From: Paramixta manurensis
GTDB taxonomy: Bacteria; Pseudomonadota; Gammaproteobacteria; Enterobacterales; Enterobacteriaceae
Length of the DNA stretch: 64,000 nt
Assembly (NCBI RefSeq): GCF_013285385.1
Contig: NZ_CP054212.1
Coordinates: forward strand, 2,356,001 to 2,420,000
Reading direction: 5' to 3'
Below, one piece after another: positions 7,377 through 14,664 of this stretch. The notes below the pieces were generated by a model. It searched no databases, was not told the origin of the DNA, and saw nothing but the letters and a program-made list of their open reading frames with translations. How positions within the stretch are numbered: the first letter of the stretch is position 1; each line of letters begins with the position of its first letter. The translations under genes were made by a program, and so were the position numbers.

Positions 7377-8591
7377 TCAGTCAAACCAGCGTGGTACCGG
7401 GTCGGGAAAGTTTTGCCATCCTTCCGGCCCGATGAGCAATTCATCATCCGTGAGTAGAGCGGCATCTAACCGTGCTCGCAGCGCATCGGCATCCATTCCA
7501 ATGCCGATGAAGACCAGTTCCTGCCGCGCATCACCAAATCCATCCACCCACTTTTCCATAATCATTGAGAGTGTTTCGCTGTCTTGCGGCCAGCGATCAT
7601 GCGGTACACTAGCCCACCACGATCCCGCTAATCCCTGACGCGCTACACCACCGGCTTGCGACCAGTTGCCGGCATATTGGGCACGGCTGGCCAGCCAAAA
7701 ATACCCTTTTGAACGGATCACGCCGGGCAAATCCGCACTGACAACCTGCCAAAAACGCTGCGGATGAAAGGGACGCCGCGCCTGGAAAACGAAATGTGTG
7801 ATGCCATATTCTTCCGTTTCAGGCGTATGCTCGCCCCGCAACTCTTGCAACCAACCCGGCGCCTGCGATGCGGCGGTAAAATCAAATAACCCGGTATCCA
7901 ATACACGATTTAAAGGAACCTGGCCAAACTGCGCTAACTCAATTTTTGCGCGTGGATTGAGGCTATGTAACATTGCGATCAACCTTTCGCGTTCGCTGTC
8001 GCTTACCAAATCAATTTTGTTGACCACCAGTACATCGCAAAACTCAATTTGCTCGATCAACAAATCAACCACGGTACGTTCATCCTCTTCACCCAGTGAT
8101 TCACCGCGCGTCTGTAAACTTTCATTTGAGGCATAATCGCGCAAGAAATTCCACGCATCAACCACCGTGACCATCGTGTCAAGGCGAGCGACATCGCCCA
8201 GACTGAGACCATCATCGCCGATAAAGGTGAATGTTTCAGCGACCGGTAAAGGCTCAGAGATGCCGGTTGACTCAATCACCAAATGATCAAATCGCCCCTC
8301 TTTTGCCAGCCGATTGACTTCCAGTAAAAGGTCTTCACGTAATGTGCAGCAGATACAACCGTTACTCATCTCAACCAATCTTTCATCGGTACGGGAGAGT
8401 TCCGCGCCGCCATCACGTACTAGCGCAGCATCAATATTGACTTCCGACATATCATTGACGATTACCGCGACCCGGCGGTTTTCGCGATTATTAAGAATAT
8501 GATTAAGCAAGGTTGTTTTGCCCGCGCCAAGAAAGCCGGAAAGGACGGTAACCGGTAGGCGTTGAAAGGTGGGAAGTGAGTTTACGAACAT
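7377..8591 (-). CDS. CobW/COG0523 GTPase, zinc-responsive metallochaperone (ZigA/YciC type)
   Basis: A 404-residue GTPase of the COG0523 family. The Walker A motif GFLGAGKTT is at residues 19-27, the metal-binding CxCC motif (CICC) at 79-82, and NKID marks the guanine-specificity loop; a CobW_C domain fills the C-terminal third. The domain order and ending fit the zinc-starvation branch (ZigA/YciC), thought to deliver zinc to client enzymes. A longer upstream reading would run through the operator; ATG 8591 has GAGG upstream and gives the normal family N-terminus. A Zur box lies 33 bases upstream, which supports de-repression by zinc limitation. Confidence 0.9.
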   Translation of the reverse strand: MFVNSLPTFQRLPVTVLSGFLGAGKTTLLNHILNNRENRRVAVIVNDMSEVNIDAALVRDGGAELSRTDERLVEMSNGCICCTLREDLLLEVNRLAKEGRFDHLVIESTGISEPLPVAETFTFIGDDGLSLGDVARLDTMVTVVDAWNFLRDYASNESLQTRGESLGEEDERTVVDLLIEQIEFCDVLVVNKIDLVSDSERERLIAMLHSLNPRAKIELAQFGQVPLNRVLDTGLFDFTAASQAPGWLQELRGEHTPETEEYGITHFVFQARRPFHPQRFWQVVSADLPGVIRSKGYFWLASRAQYAGNWSQAGGVARQGLAGSWWASVPHDRWPQDSETLSMIMEKWVDGFGDARQELVFIGIGMDADALRARLDAALLTDDELLIGPEGWQNFPDPVPRWFD

Positions 8592-8623
8592 AAAAAAAGC
8601 CTCAAATGATGGATTTATTGATA

Positions 8624-8638
8624 TGTTATAACATAACA
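8624..8638. promoter_or_regulatory. Zur box upstream of the CobW-type gene
   Basis: TGTTATAACATAACA is a perfect inverted repeat, TGTTAT-N3-ATAACA. It matches the core of the enterobacterial Zur operator (TGTTATANTATAACA) in all twelve symmetric positions. It lies just upstream of a COG0523 metallochaperone gene, a classical Zur target type. Confidence 0.85.
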
Positions 8639-8669
8639 ATAAACCCGATTTGAAGCTTGATCGTGTGCT

Positions 8670-8689
8670 GGCGGAGAGAGTCCTCCGCC
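8670..8689 (-). terminator. Possible terminator of the DUF1471 pair
   Basis: GGCGGAG / CTCCGCC hairpin nine bases beyond the stop codon of the second DUF1471 gene. It lacks a clear U-tract, so it may be only a 3'-end-stabilising stem. Confidence 0.4.
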
Positions 8690-8697
8690 ATTGCCGA

Positions 8698-8955
8698 TTA
8701 GTTATAGATCACTGCGGTGCCATGCAGGTTGTTGTTGCCAGAGGTCGAAGTGATGCGGTAGGACTTTGCGCCTGCCGCTTCGGCCTTTTCCGCTAACTGG
8801 TTTTCCAGTGAGGTTAAGTTGGTGCTCCCGGTCGCGCTAATCACACCGATTTTCTGTTGATCGGCGGGCGCAAAGTTCACTTCCTGAGCAGCGAAACCGG
8901 CAAAAGAAACGGTGCTTAACACCAGCGCGGCAACCGCGTATTTAATACTTTTCAT
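8698..8955 (-). CDS. DUF1471 (YdgH/BhsA/McbA-like) small periplasmic protein, copy 2
   Basis: An 85-residue protein: signal peptide of about 22 residues ending ...FAGFAA, then one DUF1471 domain with the typical start QKIGVISATGSTNLTSLE and ending YRITSTSGNNNLHGTAVIY. E. coli relatives (BhsA, McbA, YhcN) are small periplasmic or outer-membrane-associated proteins linked to stress resistance and biofilm behaviour. It is 45 bases downstream of a close paralogue at 9001-9258. The two share length, architecture and most of the mature sequence, so this is a tandem duplication and probably a two-gene transcript. Confidence 0.92.
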   Translation of the reverse strand: MKSIKYAVAALVLSTVSFAGFAAQEVNFAPADQQKIGVISATGSTNLTSLENQLAEKAEAAGAKSYRITSTSGNNNLHGTAVIYN

Positions 8956-9000
8956 GACGATACCCTTAATCTGTAATCAATGCGTGAGTGAGTGTTGAAC

Positions 9001-9258
9001 TTACTGATAAATAACGGCGGTACCGTGCATAACATCCTGACCGGTGGTCGAAGTGATGCGGAATGATTTAGCACCTGCGGCATTCGCTTTAGCGTTCAAT
9101 TGTGTTTCCAGCGAAGTCAGGTCATGGCCCCCAGTCGCAGAAATCACACCCACTTTTTGTTGCCCTTCTGGTGCGCTATTAACCAAATCAGCGGCAGTTG
9201 CGCCAAATGACAGAGTGGAAAATACGATAGCGGCGATAGCAATTTTTGCGTTTTTCAT
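9001..9258 (-). CDS. DUF1471 (YdgH/BhsA/McbA-like) small periplasmic protein, copy 1
   Basis: An 85-residue secreted protein: signal peptide ending ...GATAA, followed by a single DUF1471 domain (QKVGVISATGGHDLTSLETQ through FRITSTTGQDVMHGTAVIY). It is the promoter-proximal member of the tandem pair. The ATG at 9258 is preceded by AGAGAAGA. It faces a TetR regulator gene across a 329-base gap containing three copies of the same 12-base near-palindrome, two of them on its side. That suggests TetR control of a stress-induced envelope protein, comparable to BhsA being under the TetR-type repressor ComR in E. coli. Confidence 0.92.
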   Translation of the reverse strand: MKNAKIAIAAIVFSTLSFGATAADLVNSAPEGQQKVGVISATGGHDLTSLETQLNAKANAAGAKSFRITSTTGQDVMHGTAVIYQ

Positions 9259-9310
9259 AATGTCTTCTCTCTTAAATTGGGTTATCTGGTTTTCTGCGTC
9301 GTTATTTAAT

Positions 9311-9322
9311 TAACGATCGATA
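9311..9322. promoter_or_regulatory. TetR operator-like site 1
   Basis: TAACGATCGATA, centred on GATC. It fits the shared palindromic pattern TAAYGATCGNTA and lies 53 bases upstream of the first DUF1471 start. Confidence 0.5.
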
Positions 9323-9367
9323 GGTAAATGCTAAACCTGTTGCCCTATGGGCGTCAACCCTATTTTA

Positions 9368-9379
9368 TAATGATCGTTA
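9368..9379. promoter_or_regulatory. TetR operator-like site 2
   Basis: TAATGATCGTTA, one mismatch from the perfect palindrome TAACGATCGTTA. Flanking bases (TTTTA before, ATTTA after) are also shared with site 3, making a 22-base direct repeat with a single difference. Confidence 0.55.
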
Positions 9380-9537
9380 ATTTAAAATATAACCTAATGA
9401 ATAAAAACGATTTAAAGTTAAAAAGGCGGGCTGTTTTTGGCGGCTAAAATGCCCTGCTCTTCACCCGATCGCACAAAAGGTTAAATTGTGACGCACTTCA
9501 CAAAAGCTGACTCGACATGCAGGCTTGATTATTTTTA

Positions 9538-9549
9538 TAATGATCGGTA
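9538..9549. promoter_or_regulatory. TetR operator-like site 3 (autoregulatory position)
   Basis: TAATGATCGGTA, 39 bases upstream of the TetR start and part of the same 22-base repeat as site 2 (9363-9384 versus 9533-9554). Its place in the probable tetR promoter suggests autoregulation. Confidence 0.55.
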
Positions 9550-9587
9550 ATTTATTTTGTTGTGCAGTTGAGGTTAAGCGAGGGCAT

Positions 9588-10265
9588 ATGACTATCAATC
9601 AGGACGTCTGTGTGAAGAAAGGTCGCGGAAGGCCGAAACTTTTCGATCGTGAAACCGCTCTTGATAAAGCGCTGGAATTATTCTGGGCGCACGGTTATGA
9701 AGCGACCTCTATGTCAGATTTAGTGACGGCTACGGGTGCGAAAGCGCCAACGCTGTATGCGGAGTTTGAAAATAAAGAGGGGCTGTTTCGCGCTGTCATG
9801 CATCGCTATATTGAGAAGTTTACTGCACAGCGCAACGCGACCTTACGCTGTGAAGAGAGTTGCGTTTCGAAAGGCATTGAAAATTATTTTCGTGCCACCG
9901 CCGAGTGTTTTACCGATCGCGATAAACCGGCCGGGTGCTTCTTTATCTGCACCTCTACCGCACTCTCCGCCTCCTCTTCCGAGGTTGCCGATATGCTACG
10001 GGCAAAACACCACTCACAGGAAAATTCGCTAGAGACGTTTTTGCAGGAGCGGCAGGTTAAGGGCGAATTGAGCGCCTCGACAGATACACGGGCGCTAGCT
10101 AAATATCTTACCTGTGTTTTACAGGGCATGTCAGTTCGCGCACGAGAAGGTTCCACACGCGAAGAGCTGGATGGGATTATTGATACCATGATGCAGTTAT
10201 GGCCCATGCTGTCGGGCGTTTGCCAAACAACTGCCGCCAGAACGCCACAGTTGGCCGAGTCTTAA
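9588..10265 (+). CDS. TetR/AcrR-family transcriptional regulator
   Basis: A 225-residue TetR-type repressor. The N-terminal DNA-binding domain is clear: GRGRPKLFDRETALDKALELFW, then YEATSMSDLVTATGAKAPTLY with the recognition helix, then FENKEGLF. The C-terminal ligand domain (about 80-210) contains CFFICTS, a Cys-containing helix found in several thiol- or aldehyde-responsive members. The reading frame extends upstream, but ATG 9588 has GAGG five bases before it and follows the operator site. It is divergent from the DUF1471 pair and the likely regulator of both sides. A hairpin terminator follows at 10281. Confidence 0.9.
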   Translation: MTINQDVCVKKGRGRPKLFDRETALDKALELFWAHGYEATSMSDLVTATGAKAPTLYAEFENKEGLFRAVMHRYIEKFTAQRNATLRCEESCVSKGIENYFRATAECFTDRDKPAGCFFICTSTALSASSSEVADMLRAKHHSQENSLETFLQERQVKGELSASTDTRALAKYLTCVLQGMSVRAREGSTREELDGIIDTMMQLWPMLSGVCQTTAARTPQLAES

Positions 10266-10280
10266 GTCACCGATAATAAA

Positions 10281-10308
10281 GGGCTGGCGCCGGATGCCGG
10301 CCCTTTTT
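10281..10308. terminator. Bidirectional terminator between tetR and yegP
   Basis: Stem GGGCTGGC / GCCGGCCC (one G-U pair) with TTTTT on the plus strand. On the minus strand the stem is followed by TTTATTAT, so it can also serve the convergent yegP. Confidence 0.85.
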
Positions 10309-10312
10309 GCCC

Positions 10313-10648
10313 TTACTCCGTCAGGTCGACAACGTCTGCGGTTGGCCCATTCTTAACCACCGACGCAATGCCTTTATCTCGCGCTTGTACCGAGCTATAC
10401 ATCTCGCTTTGGCCAATCACCTGATGGTTTGCCGCTTTAAGCGTAAAATACGGCGCACCATTTTTGGCGGTAAGATGTTCGTAATTCTTCTCATCTCCGG
10501 CGTTTTTCTTCACGGACTCAATACCGTTCTGGCAACCCGATTTACTGACGTAACCTTCCCCGGACAATATGACTTCACCGTTACCGGCCTTCAACCGAAA
10601 ATAATATTGCCCGTTTTTACCACTGAATATTTCGTATTTCGCACTCAT
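10313..10648 (-). CDS. yegP: YegP-like protein with two DUF1508 repeats
   Basis: A 111-residue cytoplasmic protein made of two DUF1508 (UPF0339) repeats. Repeat one has KYEIFSGKNGQYYFRLKAGNGEVIL followed by YVSKSGCQNGIESVKKNA; repeat two has YEHLTAKNGAPYFTLKAANHQVIG followed by YSSVQARDKGIASVVKN. This matches E. coli YegP in length and architecture. The function is unknown. ATG 10648 has AGGAG well placed. It is convergent with the TetR gene and apparently monocistronic. Confidence 0.85.
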   Translation of the reverse strand: MSAKYEIFSGKNGQYYFRLKAGNGEVILSGEGYVSKSGCQNGIESVKKNAGDEKNYEHLTAKNGAPYFTLKAANHQVIGQSEMYSSVQARDKGIASVVKNGPTADVVDLTE

Positions 10649-10810
10649 TTACTTGCTCCTGCCAAGAGGCTTTGCAAAAAAGATTGAGAAATAAAGCCAA
10701 TTAAGTGTTGAAGCTAACCCGCGGAACGTCAATAAACCTGACGGCAGAAAAGGAAAAAATGCGAAGCGTGCGGCGAAATGGCCCTTTCCGGAAAGAAAGG
10801 GCCGGAGCGA

Positions 10811-12406
10811 TTACTGTTTAATATCAACCTGATAAAAAATGTGTTTTCCAAACGGGTCGACTTCATAACCCGTGACCGATTTTCGTACCGGCTCAAAAAT
10901 AGTGGAATGCGCAATCATCACCGCCGGTGCCTGATCATGCATGATTTGTTGCGCCTGCTGGTACAGGGCCACCCGTTTGGCATGGTCCTGCTCAGCGCGA
11001 GCCGCAACAATTAATTTCTCAAATGGCTGATAGCACCATTTTGATGAATTGGAGCCGCCATTCGCCGAGGTACAACTGTATAGCGGGCCGAAAAAGTTAT
11101 CCGGATCGCCGGTCGCCGTGGTCCACCCCATCAAGGCGGCCTGATGCTCTCCCTCTTTGAGCCGCTTAAGATATTCACCCCATTCATAGCTGACAATATT
11201 GGCTTTTATCCCCACCTTGGCCCAATCCGCCTGGATCATCTCTGCCATACGGCGGGCATTTGGATTATAAGGCCGCTGAACCGGCATCGCCCACAGGTCA
11301 ATCGTGGTACCCGGTTTGATACCGGCCTCCTGCAACAGCGCCCGCGCTTTTTCCGGATCATAATCATAATCTTTTAATTTTTCATCCGCGCTCCAAACGC
11401 CCGGCGGTAATATATTTTTCGCTACCGTGCCGGTGCCCTGAAACACCGCCGCGACAATCGCCGGTTTATTGATCGCCATCGTCAGCGCCTGGCGAACTTT
11501 CACATTATCCAACGGCGCTTTTTGCGTATTAAAAGAGAGAAATCCCGTGTTTAGCCCGGCTTTTTGCATCAACGTAATATCTTTATTTTCTCGCATCCGT
11601 TTCAGGTCGGCCGGATTAGGAAACGGCATCACCTGACACTCATTTTTCTCAAGCTTAGCGTAACGAACCGAGGCATCTGGCGTTATGGAGAACACGATAC
11701 GATCAAGCTTTGCTTTACCCTGCCAGTAATCCGGAAAGGCCCGGTACAGAATGCGCGAATCTTTCTGGTACTGCACCAGCTCAAACGGGCCAGTGCCGAT
11801 TGGGTTCATATCGACCTTTTCCGGCGTCCCGGCTTTCAACATCGCATCGGCGTATTCGGCGGAATGAATCGATGCAAAATACCAACCGAGGTCGGCGAGG
11901 AAAGGCGCTTCCGCATGCGATAACGTAAAGCGGACGGTATGCTCATCCACCTTCTCAATGCGTTTAATTAGCGTGCCGAATTCCAGGCTATCAAAATTGG
12001 TGTAGGTGCCATTTGAAACATTGTGATAGGGATTTTTTTCGTCTTTCTGCCGCATAAAGGAAAAAATCACATCATCGGCATTAAACTCACGCGTGGGTTT
12101 AAAAAGCTTATTGCTTTGGAATTTCACCCCTTTGCGCAGATGGAAAGTATATACGGTGCCATCCGGGCTAATCTCCCAACTCTCCGCCAGGCTTGGTACT
12201 AATTCGGTAGTACCTGGTTTAAAATCAACCAGACGGTTGAAAACCGGCACTGCGCTGGCATCAACGCTGGTGCCAGCCGTGTAGAGTTGTGGGTTAAAAT
12301 TTTCTGGCGATCCTTCCGAACAAAACACCAGCGTTTTTGCCGATACTGTGGTGGTCAGCGCTAGTGTGATTGCCGCCAGGGCAAATCGTGTAACCGATTT
12401 TTTCAT
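10811..12406 (-). CDS. DppA-like dipeptide ABC transporter periplasmic binding protein (orphan)
   Basis: A 531-residue family-5 solute-binding protein with a signal peptide of about 23 residues (ending TTTVSA) and close overall similarity to DppA: KTLVFCSEGSPENFNPQLYTAGT at the start of the mature protein, LAESWEISPDGTVYTFHLRKGVKF, NPIGTGPFELVQYQKDS and LMGWTTATGDPDNFFGPLYSC. Two Cys near SCTSANGGSNSSKWC fit the DppA disulphide. In E. coli DppA feeds dipeptides and haem to DppBCDF, but no permease or ATPase genes lie here. This is an orphan binding protein, probably serving a transporter elsewhere. It is divergent from a peptidase T homologue, which suggests joint peptide use. Confidence 0.9.
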   Translation of the reverse strand: MKKSVTRFALAAITLALTTTVSAKTLVFCSEGSPENFNPQLYTAGTSVDASAVPVFNRLVDFKPGTTELVPSLAESWEISPDGTVYTFHLRKGVKFQSNKLFKPTREFNADDVIFSFMRQKDEKNPYHNVSNGTYTNFDSLEFGTLIKRIEKVDEHTVRFTLSHAEAPFLADLGWYFASIHSAEYADAMLKAGTPEKVDMNPIGTGPFELVQYQKDSRILYRAFPDYWQGKAKLDRIVFSITPDASVRYAKLEKNECQVMPFPNPADLKRMRENKDITLMQKAGLNTGFLSFNTQKAPLDNVKVRQALTMAINKPAIVAAVFQGTGTVAKNILPPGVWSADEKLKDYDYDPEKARALLQEAGIKPGTTIDLWAMPVQRPYNPNARRMAEMIQADWAKVGIKANIVSYEWGEYLKRLKEGEHQAALMGWTTATGDPDNFFGPLYSCTSANGGSNSSKWCYQPFEKLIVAARAEQDHAKRVALYQQAQQIMHDQAPAVMIAHSTIFEPVRKSVTGYEVDPFGKHIFYQVDIKQ

Positions 12407-12533
12407 TTCCGTCCTCGCTTTTTATTGACTTCCACCCATGGTGATAAGTAAAACAAATTAACATCTGTTTAATAAATAACATGATTTAGCACCACACAGA
12501 ACATCTCATTGCATCAAGTAAAAAGGAAGCGTT

Positions 12534-13760
12534 ATGACACAAGCACTGGCAAATCAGCTCACCTCTCGTTTTTATCGCTATCTTGCGGTAAGCAGCCAGA
12601 GCGATGCCGCGGCAAGCGTGTTGCCCAGTACGCCGGAACAACATCAAATGGCCCAGCTACTGGCAGATGAACTGCGCACGCTTGGGTTGCAGTCAATCGT
12701 CATTGACGAATTCGCCACGGTGACGGCGGTTAAACCCGGCAACTGTCCAGATGCGCCGCGTATCGGCTTCATTACCCATATTGATACCGTCGACGTTGGC
12801 CTTTCGCCGCATATTCATCCGCAAACGCTGCGCTTTGAAGGAAAGGATTTGTGTCTTAATCCACAACAGGATATTTGGCTACGTGTGAATGAACACCCGG
12901 AAATTCTCGCCTATCATGGGCAAGAGATTATTTTTAGTGACGGTACTAGCGTACTTGGCGCGGACAATAAAGCGGCGGTAACGGTGGTGATGACGTTAAT
13001 GGAAAATCTTTCCGGCGCGCATGGCGATATTGTGGTGGCATTCGTACCCGATGAAGAAATTGGCCTGCGCGGTGCTAAAGCGCTGGATTTGGCGACGCGG
13101 TTTAACGTCGATTTCGCCTATACCATTGACTGCTGTGAACTGGGGGAAGTGGTCTATGAGAACTTTAACGCCGCCGGGGCGGAAATTCGGTTTACCGGCG
13201 TAACGGCGCATCCAATGTCAGCGAAAAACGTTTTAGTAAATCCGTTATTGATGGCCCATGACTTTATTAGTGAATTTGACCGTCTGCAAACGCCAGAACA
13301 TACCGAAGGACGTGAGGGATATATTTGGTTTAACGATCTCAACGCTAATGCTAATGAGGCGCGTCTGAAGGTATCCATTCGCGATTTTGATAGGGATGGT
13401 TTTGAGCAACGCAAGCAGTTAATTAACCAGGCCGCAGAAAAGATTGCCGCGTATTATCCTGGTGGCAGCGTGACCTGCACAATTAACGATATTTATAGCA
13501 ACATCAGTAACGCAATTGGAGAAGATCGACGTGCTATCGATCTGATTTTTACCGCGTTGCGCGAGTTAGATATTGAAGCGAAAGTGATCCCAATGCGTGG
13601 CGGTACTGATGGTGCGGCACTTTCCGCTAAGGGATTATTAACGCCTAATTTTTTCACCGGCGCGCATAATTTCCATTCAAGGTTTGAGTTCTTGCCTATC
13701 CCTTCGTTTGTGAAGTCATATCAGGTAGCGGAGAAATTGTGTCTGTTAGCGGCGAAATAG
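12534..13760 (+). CDS. Peptidase T family aminotripeptidase (M20B)
   Basis: A 408-residue cytoplasmic zinc peptidase of the M20B/PepT family. The metal ligands are in place: HIDTVD at residues 82-87 (H82, D84), GADNKAA at 142-148 with the bridging Asp144, PDEEIG at 172-177 (Glu174/175), the Asp of YTIDCCELG, and the His of FTGAHNFHSRFEF. It removes N-terminal residues from tripeptides. Identity to E. coli PepT is only partial, so it may be a second paralogue; I leave the symbol empty. The start ATG 12534 has AAGGAAGC upstream. The divergent DppA-like gene would supply its substrates. Confidence 0.88.
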   Translation: MTQALANQLTSRFYRYLAVSSQSDAAASVLPSTPEQHQMAQLLADELRTLGLQSIVIDEFATVTAVKPGNCPDAPRIGFITHIDTVDVGLSPHIHPQTLRFEGKDLCLNPQQDIWLRVNEHPEILAYHGQEIIFSDGTSVLGADNKAAVTVVMTLMENLSGAHGDIVVAFVPDEEIGLRGAKALDLATRFNVDFAYTIDCCELGEVVYENFNAAGAEIRFTGVTAHPMSAKNVLVNPLLMAHDFISEFDRLQTPEHTEGREGYIWFNDLNANANEARLKVSIRDFDRDGFEQRKQLINQAAEKIAAYYPGGSVTCTINDIYSNISNAIGEDRRAIDLIFTALRELDIEAKVIPMRGGTDGAALSAKGLLTPNFFTGAHNFHSRFEFLPIPSFVKSYQVAEKLCLLAAK

Positions 13761-13805
13761 CCGCTTCCGATAACAGGACAGAGCGGCATGAATGCCGTAT
13801 TGTCA

Positions 13806-13839
13806 TTCCCATCAGATCGCTCAGTCGACCTGATGGGAA
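13806..13839. terminator. Inverted repeat between convergent genes, possible terminator
   Basis: A perfect 10-base inverted repeat, TTCCCATCAG / CTGATGGGAA, with a 14-base loop between the peptidase T and amino-acid-binding-protein genes. It has no U-tract, so termination activity is uncertain. Confidence 0.4.
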
Positions 13840-13865
13840 CAACCTGTATCGCCAACCTACTCTGC

Positions 13866-14642
13866 TTATTTCACACTCACATCAATACCTGGAAAGAACG
13901 TCTTCGCCAGCCGCGTGACCGTCCCATCCTGCTGTACCTTGGTCACTGCCGCATCCAGCTCGCTTTTCAGCTTGCTATCGCCTTTACGCAGCCCGAAACC
14001 AATCCCCGACCCCAGAATTTTGTCATCTTCTACCGGCTTGCCAATAAAGGCGAAGCCCTTCCCTTGCGGCTTATCTAAAAAGCCCGATTGCCCGGCAGCA
14101 GACATCACCAACGTGCCATCAAGCCGACCGGCAACCATATCGTTATACACTTGGTTTTGATCTTGATAGGAGGTCACCGTTACGCCATTTGGCTCCCAAT
14201 GTTGCTTAGCGTAAGTCTCCTGAATCGATCCTTGCAGCACCCCAATATTTTTGCCCTTCAGCCCGGCTACCGTTGGCTGTAAACCGGCCCCGGCTCTCCC
14301 TACCAACATACTGGGGATCCGGTAAATCGGCTTGGTGAAATCAATGCTTTTCTCTCTTGCGTCGGTAATATTCATCGCCGAGTTAATTGCATCAAATTTC
14401 TTTGCCGCCAGCGCCGGGATTAAGGCATCAAAACTGCTTTCTACCCAGCGACACTGAAAATTACCCGCCTTACAAATGGCTTTACCCAGCTCAATATCAA
14501 ACCCCTCTAAATCGCCATGCGCATTGCGGCTTTCAAATGGAGGATATTGAGATTCCAGACCATAACGCAGCGTCTCCTGCGCGGCAGCGGAAAGTGAAGA
14601 GAACAATCCAGCGGCAATTAATAAAGCATGTAGTTTTTTCAT
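13866..14642 (-). CDS. Family-3 amino-acid ABC transporter binding protein (HisJ/ArgT type, orphan)
   Basis: A 258-residue periplasmic protein with a signal peptide (ending SAAAQ) and a family-3 solute-binding fold: LRYGLESQYPPFESRNAHGDLEGFDIELGKAIC and FDALIPALAAKKFDAINSAMNITDAREKSIDFTKPIY are the classic substrate-loop motifs of lysine/arginine/ornithine and histidine binding proteins. Two Cys near residue 58-64 (ICKAGNFQC) match the HisJ/ArgT disulphide. The first ATG codon, 14642, has AAGGGGA upstream. No permease genes are adjacent. It sits 22 bases downstream of the YbdL-type aminotransferase gene and is probably co-transcribed with it. Confidence 0.88.
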   Translation of the reverse strand: MKKLHALLIAAGLFSSLSAAAQETLRYGLESQYPPFESRNAHGDLEGFDIELGKAICKAGNFQCRWVESSFDALIPALAAKKFDAINSAMNITDAREKSIDFTKPIYRIPSMLVGRAGAGLQPTVAGLKGKNIGVLQGSIQETYAKQHWEPNGVTVTSYQDQNQVYNDMVAGRLDGTLVMSAAGQSGFLDKPQGKGFAFIGKPVEDDKILGSGIGFGLRKGDSKLKSELDAAVTKVQQDGTVTRLAKTFFPGIDVSVK

Positions 14643-14664
14643 CAATTTCCCCTTAGGTAGAAAA

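Larger units (their letters stand above)
9259..9587. other. 329-base divergent intergenic region with three operator-like sites
   Basis: An AT-rich spacer between the DUF1471 pair and the TetR gene. No reading frame with coding character is visible. It holds three TAAYGATCGNTA sites, listed separately, plus generally promoter-like AT-rich stretches around 9375-9415. Confidence 0.7.

Noticed and set aside
10780..10803. GGCCCTTT / AAAGGGCC hairpin after the DppA-like gene
   Set aside because: Good stem but no U-run on either strand, so termination could not be argued with confidence.
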